Assembly (NCBI GenBank): GCA_944386475.1
Contig: CALXBH010000067.1
Coordinates: 1-32,622, forward strand
Reading direction: 5' to 3'
DNA from: an uncultured Clostridia bacterium
GTDB lineage: Bacteria; Bacillota; Clostridia; Oscillospirales; Ruminococcaceae
Length of the DNA stretch: 32,622 bases
This document shows positions 14,888 through 23,600 of this stretch, one piece after another; the first letter of the stretch is position 1, and the number at the start of each line of letters is the position of its first letter. A model generated the notes under the pieces. The model was not told the origin of the DNA, ran no database searches, and saw nothing but the letters and a program-made list of their open reading frames with translations. Both the position numbers and the translations under genes were made by a program.

Positions 14888-15766
14888 ATGACTTTGCGCA
14901 ATCTTCGGATTTTCCGGACGGTGTGCGACCTTGGCAGCGTGACGGCTGCGGCGGAAAAGCTGTATCTGTCCCAGCCTGCCGTGAGCGCCGTTATTGGGGA
15001 GATGGAACAGCATTTCGGGGTCAAGCTGTTTGACCGGATCTCCCGGCGGCTGCACATCACCGAGGCGGGCAAGCGGGTGTACGAATACGCGGCGCATATT
15101 TTGACGCTGTACGACGAGATGGAAAACGGCATCCGGGACTGGGGTAAGGCGGGAGTGCTGCGGATCGGTTCCAGCATTACCATCGGCAACCGGCTGCTGC
15201 CGGGGATTGTCAAGAAATTTTCGGCGGAAAACCCCGAGATCAAGCTCAAGGTGACCATTGACAATTCCAGCGCCATCGAGCGCCTTGTCACCCAGGGAGA
15301 GCTGGACGTCGGGCTGATCGAGGGGGTTACCCGGCAGCCCCAGCTGATCGTCCGGCAGTTTATGGAGGATAAGCTCGTTGTACTCTGCGGCCGGGGGCAT
15401 CCCTTGTGGGAAAAAGGCGAGACGTCCCCCCGGGAGCTTTGCAGTTACCCCTTCATCCTGCGGGAGAAGGGGAGCGGCACCCGGGAGCTGTTTGATTCCA
15501 GCCTTTTGATCCACAATCTGGCGGTAGAGCCGGTGTGGGAATCCATCAGCACCTCCGCCATCGTGGAGGCGGTGGCGGAAAACCTGGGGCTGACGGCGCT
15601 GCCCTACCGGCTGGTGGAAAAGGAGATTAAAAGGGGACGGGTGCGCACGGTGGAGGTGCCGGGATTATCCCTTACCCGGAACTTTTACCTTTTGCGCCAC
15701 GGGGGAAAATACCTTTCGGGCGCAGGGGAGGCGTTTATTCGTAAGGTGTTGGACGGCTCCCTTTAA
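14888..15766 (+). CDS. LysR family transcriptional regulator, divergent to the sulfatase row
   Basis: A 292-residue LysR protein: winged-helix N-terminus with NLRIFRTVCDLGSVTAAAEKLYLSQPAVSAVIGEME, a linker, then a two-lobed effector domain starting at VLRIGSSITIGNRLLPG. The effector-domain end has REKGSGTRELFD, typical of the CysL/YeiE-like group. GAGGAGG lies six bases before the ATG. It is divergent from the transporter-anSME-sulfatase row with overlapping promoters, so it is probably the regulator of that row, with an anion or sulfur metabolite as the likely signal (inference). Its 3' end overlaps the next LysR gene by 32 bp tail to tail. Confidence 0.93.
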   Translation: MTLRNLRIFRTVCDLGSVTAAAEKLYLSQPAVSAVIGEMEQHFGVKLFDRISRRLHITEAGKRVYEYAAHILTLYDEMENGIRDWGKAGVLRIGSSITIGNRLLPGIVKKFSAENPEIKLKVTIDNSSAIERLVTQGELDVGLIEGVTRQPQLIVRQFMEDKLVVLCGRGHPLWEKGETSPRELCSYPFILREKGSGTRELFDSSLLIHNLAVEPVWESISTSAIVEAVAENLGLTALPYRLVEKEIKRGRVRTVEVPGLSLTRNFYLLRHGGKYLSGAGEAFIRKVLDGSL

Positions 15767-16646
15767 GCCGGCCGGCGAAAAAGGAAAAGGCTTCCAAAAT
15801 CTCCTTTTCGAAGATGTTGTGCTTTAAATAGACAAAATGAAACTCCCGCACCGCGTGAAACCCTTCCAGCAATATGGGGGAAAGGCTTCCTTCCGAAAGC
15901 TCATGGGCGGCGGCCTCCCGGTAAAGGAAGGTGATTCCTAAATGATCCGCTACCAGCCGCTTGATGGCGGCGAAGTTCCCCACCTCCGAAACATGGGCAA
16001 AGCTTGCCAAAGACAGGCTGTGCTCGTGAAGGATCGTCTCCAGCACCTGTCTGGTGCCGCTTCCTTTTTCCCGCACAATCAGCCGTTCCCCTGTGAGATC
16101 ATCCAGGGAAACGGCTTTTTTGGCATAAGGGGAGCGGGGGGAACACACCGGGATAAATTCTTCCCGGGAAAACAGCCGCCAGGCGTAGTCCGCCTTTTCA
16201 AAAGCCCCTTCAATAAACGCCATGGAAATCTCCCCCCGGCGGAGTTTTTCCAGCAGGGTTTGGGTGTTGTTGACGTACAGGTGCAGATCGGCGTCGGGAT
16301 ATTCTTTTAGATAAGCGGTCAGCAGCGGCGGCAGGACATATTCCCCGATCGTCAGGGTGGCGCCCATGGTCAAAACGGGGCGGCTTGGTTCTGCTTCTTT
16401 CATCCGGGCAGCGATTTTTTCGCTGTTTGCCTGCATGCTCTGGGCGTATTCCCGGAAGAGCTCTCCCTTGTGGGTGAGGGAGAGGCTTTTGGCGGCATAG
16501 CGAAACAGCGGCGCTCCCAGTTCCTTTTCCAGATGCCGGATGTGCTGAGACACGGCGGGCTGGGTCAGATGCAGGCGGTCGGCGGTTTTGGTATAGCTTT
16601 TGGTTTCACACAGATCCAAAAAGGTTAAGATGCGAAAATCCAGCAT
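15735..16646 (-). CDS. LysR family transcriptional regulator, divergent to yeiH
   Basis: A 303-residue LysR protein: FRILTFLDLCETKSYTKTADRLHLTQPAVSQHIRHLEKE is the DNA-binding helix region, and the effector domain carries GATLTIGEYVLPPLL and IVREKGSGTRQVLE. It is related to the neighbouring LysR protein over the whole length. AGGTGA lies four bases before the ATG. It is divergent from the YeiH-type exporter, as yeiE is next to yeiH in enterobacteria, so control of that gene is likely. The last 32 bp overlap the end of the opposite LysR gene, without a terminator between them. Confidence 0.93.
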   Translation of the reverse strand: MLDFRILTFLDLCETKSYTKTADRLHLTQPAVSQHIRHLEKELGAPLFRYAAKSLSLTHKGELFREYAQSMQANSEKIAARMKEAEPSRPVLTMGATLTIGEYVLPPLLTAYLKEYPDADLHLYVNNTQTLLEKLRRGEISMAFIEGAFEKADYAWRLFSREEFIPVCSPRSPYAKKAVSLDDLTGERLIVREKGSGTRQVLETILHEHSLSLASFAHVSEVGNFAAIKRLVADHLGITFLYREAAAHELSEGSLSPILLEGFHAVREFHFVYLKHNIFEKEILEAFSFFAGRLKGSRPTPYE

Positions 16647-16769
16647 ACAATCACCTATAAAATAAATTTATAAAACCATAATAAAGAATAATTTTATTTT
16701 ATAATAGAGCTGTGGTAAAATCAAGGGAGAAATTTTGACGAAAATTGGGAAAGGGGCTTTTGGGAGACT
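16647..16769. promoter_or_regulatory. AT-rich divergent control region between the second LysR gene and yeiH
   Basis: Contains the self-complementary ATAAATTTAT at about 16662-16671 and a TATAAT at 16700-16705 that fits a plus-strand -10 box for yeiH; no good -35 is seen at 17 bp, which suits activator dependence. Typical layout for a LysR-controlled divergent promoter. Confidence 0.5.
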
Positions 16770-17834
16770 ATGGGAGACAGATTAAAAAGCGTCCCGCAAA
16801 GGGCAGTTTTCTATATCAAAGACATTGGGCCGGGATTTTTAGCCTGCCTGGGGATCGCGTTAATCGCCAAGCTTTTGGGAAATGTCATCCCCGCCATAGG
16901 GGGCGCCACCATTGCGATCTTTTTGGGGATCATCGCCGGGAACACTATTTTAAACCGTCCCCGGCTGGATACGGGGACCAAGTTTTCCGAAAGCAGGCTG
17001 TTGGAATACTCCATCGTGCTCATGGGCGCAACGCTGAGTTTAAGCAATGTCCTTTCGGTGGGAGCAAGCGGCCTTGTGTTTATCATCGTCCAGATGACGG
17101 TCACCATCACCGCCGCTTACCTGATCGGCCGGATGCTGGGATTTACCCGGAAATTCTCCCTGTTGATGTGCGCGGGCAACGCGGTGTGCGGCTCTTCCGC
17201 CATTGGGTCGGTGACGCCGGTGGTGGGGGCGGATTCCAAGGACAAGGGGCTGTCCATCACTATTGTTAACGTCACAGGCACGGTATTAATGCTCCTGCTG
17301 CCGGTACTCACCGGGGTGATTTACGGTCATGAGCTGCTGCCCACCTCCGGGATGATCGGGGGGACCTTGCAGTCCATCGGCCAGGTGATCGCCTCCGGCA
17401 AGCTGGTAAACGACCAGGTGGAGCAGATGGCCACCATCTTTAAATTGATCCGGGTGATCTTTTTGGTAGTAGTCGTGCTGGTATTCTCCCGGATGAACAC
17501 CGGGGAGGACCGGGGCCTTTTCTCCAAACGAGAGCAGGGGGAAGGGCAAAAGGCCAAGGCGAAGATTGGGGTTCCCTGGTTTATCATCGGGTTTTTCATC
17601 CTGTGCGTCATTACCAGCCTGCATTTGATTCCTCGGCCGGTGGCAGACGGCGCCCATTTTATCAGCGGGCAGTTTGAAATCATCGCGCTGGCGGCTATCG
17701 GAATGCGGGTGAAGTTTAAAACCATCGTCAGTGAGGGGCCGAAAGCCCTGCTGTACGGAGGCTTAGTGGGAACCTGCCAGGTAGTAGCGGCGCTGGGGCT
17801 TATCTTTGTCCTTTTCCAGTGGCAGCCCTTTTAA
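16770..17834 (+). CDS. yeiH: YeiH family putative sulfate exporter
   Basis: A 354-residue membrane protein of the conserved-hypothetical 698 (YeiH) family with about ten hydrophobic segments. Recognised by GGATIAIFLGIIAGN near residue 45, LLEYSIVLMGATLSLSNV near 80, the hallmark LLMCAGNAVCGSSAIGSVTPVV near 130-150, and AAIGMRVKFKTIVSEGPKALLYG near the C-terminus. The family is annotated as a sulfate exporter and in some bacteria is induced by taurine or sulfite; direct transport data are sparse. The ATG has GGGAG only a few bases upstream, an untidy spacing, but there is no in-frame alternative. It is divergent from a LysR gene. Confidence 0.9.
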   Translation: MGDRLKSVPQRAVFYIKDIGPGFLACLGIALIAKLLGNVIPAIGGATIAIFLGIIAGNTILNRPRLDTGTKFSESRLLEYSIVLMGATLSLSNVLSVGASGLVFIIVQMTVTITAAYLIGRMLGFTRKFSLLMCAGNAVCGSSAIGSVTPVVGADSKDKGLSITIVNVTGTVLMLLLPVLTGVIYGHELLPTSGMIGGTLQSIGQVIASGKLVNDQVEQMATIFKLIRVIFLVVVVLVFSRMNTGEDRGLFSKREQGEGQKAKAKIGVPWFIIGFFILCVITSLHLIPRPVADGAHFISGQFEIIALAAIGMRVKFKTIVSEGPKALLYGGLVGTCQVVAALGLIFVLFQWQPF

Positions 17835-17859
17835 TAATTTAAGACAAGTGCTTTTTATG

Positions 17860-17893
17860 GGGACTGCGCAAAACCTTCGTTTTGCGCAGTCCC
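17860..17893 (+). terminator. Terminator of yeiH
   Basis: A 14-bp perfect stem (17860-17873 and 17880-17893) with a small loop, followed by TTTTCTCCTTTTTT on the plus strand. Confidence 0.88.
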
Positions 17894-17997
17894 TTTTCTC
17901 CTTTTTTAACCAGAAATTTTGGTATGAATCCTTCCTGTTCCGGGAAATCTAAAAGCATGGCGAACACGCCGCAGAACAAGGAAAGGAAGGATACCGC

Positions 17998-19437
17998 TTG
18001 GAGTCCATATGGAGAAGAGAAAGCTCCCTTCGACCCAGGGAGCCTCTTAATGGGGATATTTCCGCTGATGTCGCCGTGGTCGGCGGCGGGATGGCGGGGA
18101 TACTCACCGCCTATTTTTTAAAACGCCGGGGGATAAACGCCGTTGTGCTGGAGGCGTCCCGGATCGGGAGCGGTCAGACGGGGAACACCACCGCCAAGAT
18201 TACCTCCCAGCACGGGATGATCTATCACCGGATGATGGAGGTGTTCGGGGAGCAAAAAGCCAAACAGTACGCCCAGGCCAACCAGCAGGCCATCCGGGAT
18301 TATCGGGAGCTGGTGGAAGAGCTGCATATCCACTGCGACTTCACGCTCTGTCCCTCCTATTTATACGCTTTAGCAAACCGGGAGGGGCTGGAGCAGGAGG
18401 CCGAGGCCGCAAAAAAACTGGGGCTTCCCGCTGAGATCATGGAACACACCGAGCTGCCCTTTCCGGTAAAGGGGGCGCTGCGGTTTGAAAATCAGGCGCA
18501 GTTTGATCCCCTTCGCTTTTTGCAGGCGGTGGCCGAGCCTTTGACCATCTACGAGCAGACGCCGGTGCAGAAGATCGAGGATCACCGGCTGATAACCTCC
18601 GGCGGGACGGTGGAAGCGAAAAAGATCGTTATGGCTACCCACTTTCCCTTTGTGAGCGTCCCCGGCTATTATTTCATGCGGATGCACCAGCAGCGGTCGT
18701 ATGTGCTGGCTTTGGAGGGGGCGCCAAAGCTTAATGGGATGTATTACTGCGGGGAGGAGGGCGGATACTCCTTTCGGAGCGCGGGGAAATACCTGCTGTT
18801 TGGCGGCGCGGGCCACCGGACGGGGGAAAACAAGGAGGGCGGCCGGTATGAGGAACTGCGCAAAGAGGCGCGCCGCCTGTACCCCCACAGCAAGGAGGCG
18901 TTTGCCTGGTCGGCTCAGGACTGTATGCCCGACGACGGTGTGCCGCTGATCGGGCTGTTTTCCTCGGCACAGCCCGACTGGTTTGTAGCCACAGGATTTC
19001 AAAAATGGGGGATGAGCACCTCCATGGCGGCGGCCCGGCTTCTCTGTCAGGCTATCGCCGGGGAGGAACCCGATTGGGGAGAGGTGTTTTCCCCCCAGCG
19101 GTTTAACATGGCGGCCGCCGGCGCCGCCATGCTGGAGGATGGGATGATGGCGGTAAAAGGGCTCGGAAAAACACTGTTTCACATCCCCTCTTCGGCGGCG
19201 GAGGAGCTGCTCCCGGGGCATGGAGGAATCGTCTCCCTGGAAGGGGAGAAGATGGGCGTTTATAAGGACGAGGAGGGCAGGCTGTTTGCTGTGCAGGCCC
19301 GCTGTCCTCATCTGGGATGCGAACTGAGCTGGAACCCGGATGAAAAAAGCTGGGACTGCCCCTGTCACGGCTCCCGGTTTGATTATTGCGGAAATCTGCT
19401 GGACAATCCGGCACAGGAGGGACTAAAGCGTGAATAA
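17998..19437 (+). CDS. FAD-dependent oxidoreductase with C-terminal Rieske [2Fe-2S] domain
   Basis: A 479-residue two-domain protein. Residues 24-370 are a DAO-type flavoprotein: ADVAVVGGGMAGILTAYFLKRRG binds FAD, GQTGNTTAKITSQHG follows, and the end has DGVPLIG and TGFQKWGMSTSM. Residues about 405-475 are a Rieske domain with Cys436-x-His438 and Cys454-x2-His457 (CPHLGC...CPCHGSRF). It would oxidise a small molecule, perhaps an amine, and pass electrons to the 2Fe-2S centre; the substrate is unknown. The start is TTG at 17998: AAGGAAGG lies seven bases upstream, there is no ATG before an upstream in-frame stop, and the family begins with ESIW. It overlaps the next gene by 8 bp. Confidence 0.9.
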   Translation: MESIWRRESSLRPREPLNGDISADVAVVGGGMAGILTAYFLKRRGINAVVLEASRIGSGQTGNTTAKITSQHGMIYHRMMEVFGEQKAKQYAQANQQAIRDYRELVEELHIHCDFTLCPSYLYALANREGLEQEAEAAKKLGLPAEIMEHTELPFPVKGALRFENQAQFDPLRFLQAVAEPLTIYEQTPVQKIEDHRLITSGGTVEAKKIVMATHFPFVSVPGYYFMRMHQQRSYVLALEGAPKLNGMYYCGEEGGYSFRSAGKYLLFGGAGHRTGENKEGGRYEELRKEARRLYPHSKEAFAWSAQDCMPDDGVPLIGLFSSAQPDWFVATGFQKWGMSTSMAAARLLCQAIAGEEPDWGEVFSPQRFNMAAAGAAMLEDGMMAVKGLGKTLFHIPSSAAEELLPGHGGIVSLEGEKMGVYKDEEGRLFAVQARCPHLGCELSWNPDEKSWDCPCHGSRFDYCGNLLDNPAQEGLKRE

Positions 19438-20320
19438 TTATCATGGTTATTTAAAAAACACTTCTTTTTTTGAGGGGTGGTATCTGAAGCATCAGGCCGG
19501 CGGGCACACTCTGGCGCTCATTCCCGGGATTCACATGGATCAAAAGGGGAACCGTAAGGCGTTTGTTCAGCTGATTACCCAAAAGGAGTCCCGGTATTTT
19601 GAGTATCCTTTTTCGGAATTCCATGTTAAACCAAAAACCTTTGGGGTAAAGGTCGGGGAAAATGTTTTCAGCGAAAAAGGCTGCCGGTTGTATCTCAATG
19701 AATCGGGATTTTCCTTATACGGCACGCTGCGGTATGGGGCGTTTTCCCCGCTTAGCTACGATATTATGGGACCGTTTGCGCCAGCGGCATTCCTGCCCTG
19801 CCATCATGGAGTGCTCAGCATGGCGCACAGTGTCAGTGGGCAGCTGTCTGTCAACGGAGAGAGCGTCTCCTTTGACGGCGGAAAAGGCTATATCGAAAAG
19901 GACTGGGGAAAGTCCTTCCCGCCCGCTTATTTTTGGACCCAGTGCAACGACCTTCCCGGCGACAGAGCGGTCATGGCGGCAGGGGCAAAGCTTCCTATCG
20001 GGCGGGCGGCGCTGTGGGGTTCCATTGCCGCCGTGTTTTGCGAGGGACAGGAATACCGCATCGCCACCTATCTGGGAGCGGAGATTTTGGAGATGGATGG
20101 AACCTCCCTCCACCTGCGGCAGCGGGATCTGCGGCTCAGAGCCGACGTGACCGGCGGCCAGGCCCACGCCCTAAAAGCGCCCGTTTTAGGCGGGATGGAA
20201 CGGGCAGTGCACGAAAGCGTGGATGCCCGGGTGCGCTACCGGTTTTATAAAAACGACCGGCTCGTGTTCGATCTGGAGGGCGGGCACGCCGGATTTGAGT
20301 ACGCCGGGGAGGAAGGTTGA
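19430..20320 (+). CDS. Tocopherol cyclase-like (lipocalin-type) family protein
   Basis: A 296-residue protein with the tocopherol-cyclase family pattern: FFEGWYLKHQ near residue 13, FVQLITQKESRYFEYPFSEF, YDIMGPFAP, the His-rich PCHHGVLSMAHSVSG and GYIEKDWGKSFPPAYFWTQCN. In plants and cyanobacteria the fold closes the chromanol ring of vitamin E; a Clostridia cell does not make tocopherol, so the reaction here is unknown and may act on another lipid or quinone. The GTG start overlaps the stop of the FAD/Rieske gene by 8 bp and uses GGAGG nine bases upstream, so the two proteins are translationally coupled. Followed by a strong terminator. Confidence 0.85.
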   Translation: MNNYHGYLKNTSFFEGWYLKHQAGGHTLALIPGIHMDQKGNRKAFVQLITQKESRYFEYPFSEFHVKPKTFGVKVGENVFSEKGCRLYLNESGFSLYGTLRYGAFSPLSYDIMGPFAPAAFLPCHHGVLSMAHSVSGQLSVNGESVSFDGGKGYIEKDWGKSFPPAYFWTQCNDLPGDRAVMAAGAKLPIGRAALWGSIAAVFCEGQEYRIATYLGAEILEMDGTSLHLRQRDLRLRADVTGGQAHALKAPVLGGMERAVHESVDARVRYRFYKNDRLVFDLEGGHAGFEYAGEEG

Positions 20321-20355
20321 CACTGGAAAAACGGCCTCTATGGCGAAATACGGAC

Positions 20356-20399
20356 AAAATCTACCGCTGTAAAACACGTGTTTTACAGCGGTAGATTTT
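20356..20399. terminator. Perfect 44-bp palindromic terminator
   Basis: Two 22-bp arms (20356-20377 and 20378-20399) are exact complements with no spacer; the centre is CACGTG and the end is a T-run. It ends the FAD/Rieske-tocopherol cyclase operon. Confidence 0.88.
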
Positions 20400-20517
20400 T
20401 ATAAGCATAGTAGGGTTTTGTTTCTGGTAAAAAATTGCATTATAAATATAATCCTATAAATTAAAAAATAAATCAATGCATATATAAAAATGGTTTTATT
20501 ACAATAAGATAATATTA

Positions 20518-20546
20518 TTGAATATAAAATTTGATTTTAGTATAAT
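20518..20546 (+). promoter_or_regulatory. Promoter and long leader of the GH59 gene
   Basis: -35 TTGAAT (20518-20523), 17-bp spacer, -10 TATAAT (20541-20546). The DNA 20400-20560 is very AT-rich. The leader of about 90 nt contains AGGAGG next to an 8-codon frame (20578-20604, MIKIAKQK) that could be a leader peptide but has too short a spacing to be convincing. The GH59 start itself uses GGAAAGGAAGAG before the ATG at 20644. No other gene is seen in 20321-20643. Confidence 0.7.
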
Positions 20547-20643
20547 ATATACAAACAGAAAGGCGGAAAGAGGAGGAATGATAAAAATTGCAAAACAGAA
20601 GTAAAAAAATATTGGAAACAATAAAACGGAAAGGAAGAGAGCG

Positions 20644-23600
20644 ATGGCGGGCTTAAAAAGGACAAAAATTTTCAGAAAACTGCTTAGTTTCTTACTTGTA
20701 TTTGCGATGATACTTCCGATGACGTCATTCGTAGGGAACTTTCTCGCCGCTGCTGATGCAGAATGGACGCGTATAGATGATAAAGATTCAAAGATAACCT
20801 ATACGGGGCATTGGGAATGGTGGGATGGCCGCAATTTGGGAACCTATATGGACACTGAAACCTATTCCAATGATACGAATGCAACAGCCTCTTTTACATT
20901 TACAGGAAATAAAGTTAGAGTTATTTCCAAAAAAGACATTCGTCAGGGCGCTGTCAAAATAACCCTTGATGATCTGGCGCCGGTTGAAGTGAATTGCTAT
21001 TTGGCGTCAGGAGAAGGGGTACAGTTAGTTGTTTATGAGTCGCCTTTGTTGGAAACAGGCGAACACACAATCAAATTGCAACCATTAGGATATGAAGGAT
21101 TAAGCTTTTCGATTGATGCGCTTGAATATACGACGATGCAAAATACAAATCACAAAAACACAAATGACATATGGACCAAAGTAGACGATAATGATTCCGC
21201 TGTCTCTTACAGCGACAACTGGAACGCTTCCTCTGAAGAAGGAAGCTACGGCGGTTCGGTCCATTCATCCGATGTGAAAGATGCCACCGTAACCTTTCGC
21301 TTTACCGGAACCAAAGCCCGTTTTTACGGCGCCAAGAAAGACGCTGTGGGAATTGCATCGGTTTATGTGGACGACGAATATCAGACTAACATCGACTGCA
21401 AGGATGCAAGCGTAAACAGCTATGATTATTTTCTGTATGAAACGCCCTTGCTTCCTTATGGGGATCATACGCTCACGTTAAATGTCCTTCATCTAACCAG
21501 CGGCGGCGGAGATGAAGGAACCGAAGTTATTGTGGATGCGTTCTCTTATACGGATTTCGATTATACCCATAGAATTACATATGAAGTGGAAAATATCGAG
21601 GAATCAGGGTTTTATATGAGCGGCAAAGGTGTATCTGCCGTAGAAGATGGCATATTATTTGACCACACAGCCGCCGAAGGCGGACGGGACATTTCGTTGT
21701 CCGGGCCGAATAGCGCGGATATTCCATATGGAAAATATAACCTTGACATCTATGCAACCTTAAAAAGCACGCTTGAAACCGGGGACGGCAGCCACTATGT
21801 TTTTGGCTTGGACATCGGCGGGTCCACCATTTTAGATGCCAATGTTACTGAAAAAGATATGGGAGAAGTCAATACAGAAAAGGTGTTGTCTTATCCTATC
21901 GACATTCCCAGCGGCGCTAATGTTAATCTGCGCGTTTGGTGGGATAAAACGAATACAATATTGATAGACAAGGTGGTGCTGACACCGGTGCAATCCAGTC
22001 TTGATAATCAGATTACCATCAATACCGAGGATACCGGCAGGATGTTTGAAGGCGTCGGCGCCCTGTCCGCCTCCAGCTCCAACCTGCTCTATGACTATGA
22101 GGAACCGTACCGGTCGGACATTTTGGATTATCTGTTCAAACCCAATTTCGGAGCTGCCTATCAGCATCTGAAAGTGGAGATGGGCGGAGACGGCAACAGC
22201 ACAAACCAAACCGAGCCCGCGTATGCGAGAACACTGGAGGAATTCGAACTGGTTCAGTCGGTGCGCGAGAAGTGTATAAACGGCACCATCGACCGGAATT
22301 CCGAAGACTATTTAAAGGTAAAAGAATATTTTAACCGTGGCGTTGAGTTCTGGCTGATGGAAGAAGCCAAAAAGCGGAATCCGGATATTTTGCTGGACGT
22401 CCTTCAGTGGTCGGCGCCGGGGTGGTTCCGTTATGACGGCTCTTACGGACCAGAGGCGGATCCGAATGAGGACTTCGGCAGGTGGAAAAAACAGAAGTTC
22501 TATACCCAGGATAATGCGGACTATATCGCCACTTATATCTGGGGCGCCAAGGAATTCCATGATCTGGACATCGACTTTTGCGGAATCTGGAACGAAAACT
22601 ACAATTCCGACCGGAACGATTGGATCATCACGTTAAGAGAGACGTTAGACCGGTACGACTTGACAGACGTTAAAATCATCGCGGCGGATGCAAATGATTG
22701 GGGTACCATCTGGAACAGCGCGGAGGATTTGACAGCTACTCCAGAACTTAGAGACGCCGTACATGCCATTGGCGTGCACTATCCCCACTGGGGGAGCCCG
22801 AACCCCTATCACGACAACGCGGAAGCGCAGGCAACCGGTAAACCCCTGTATTCCAGCGAGGACGGCTCCATCGGCGGAAACTGGGAAGCGGCCTTAAAAT
22901 CGGCCCGCATTTTTAACGCCAACTACATCGAAAACCGTATTGTCAAAACGGTTTTCTGGAGCTGTTTTTCCGGGACATATGACGGTGTGGCGATCCATCT
23001 AAGCGGAGCCATGCAGGCCAACACCCCGTGGTCAGGGCATTATGAGGTAGAGGACGGCATCTGGGGCTTTGCCCATACCACCCAGTTTACCAAACCCGGC
23101 TGGAACTATATTGACAACGCGTGCGGCTATCTGGATGCAGGCAGAAGCTATGTTACGCTGCAGGACAACGGAACGGCAGACAACCGCAAGAGCAACCCTG
23201 ACTTTTCTATCATCGTAGAAACCGGAGGAGCGTCCGACACACAGACGATGAATTTCACCTTGAACGGTATGTCAAACCACGAGATTGCCGTGTGGAAAAC
23301 AGAACAGGGCAATACCTTCCAAAAAGTAGATACCATTACGCCCCAGAATGGGAAATTCTCTTACTCGGTGGATCCTAACTGCATTTATTCCTTTACCACA
23401 ACCACCGGACAGCAAAAGGGAGAAGCCGAAACGGCGATTCCGGAAAACAAAGAATTCCCCATGGATTACGAGGATGACTTTGACAGCTATCAGTCCGGGG
23501 AGCGGCCGACATATTTTTCGGATCAAATGGGCGGCTTCGAAATTTATGATAACGGTACTTCTGATAAAACCCTGCGCCAGTCGGTGCCGTTAAAGCCCAT

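Noticed and set aside
20578-20604. Leader peptide MIKIAKQK ahead of the GH59 gene
   Set aside because: The Shine-Dalgarno-to-ATG spacing is too short and no attenuator hairpin follows, so it is kept only as a remark.
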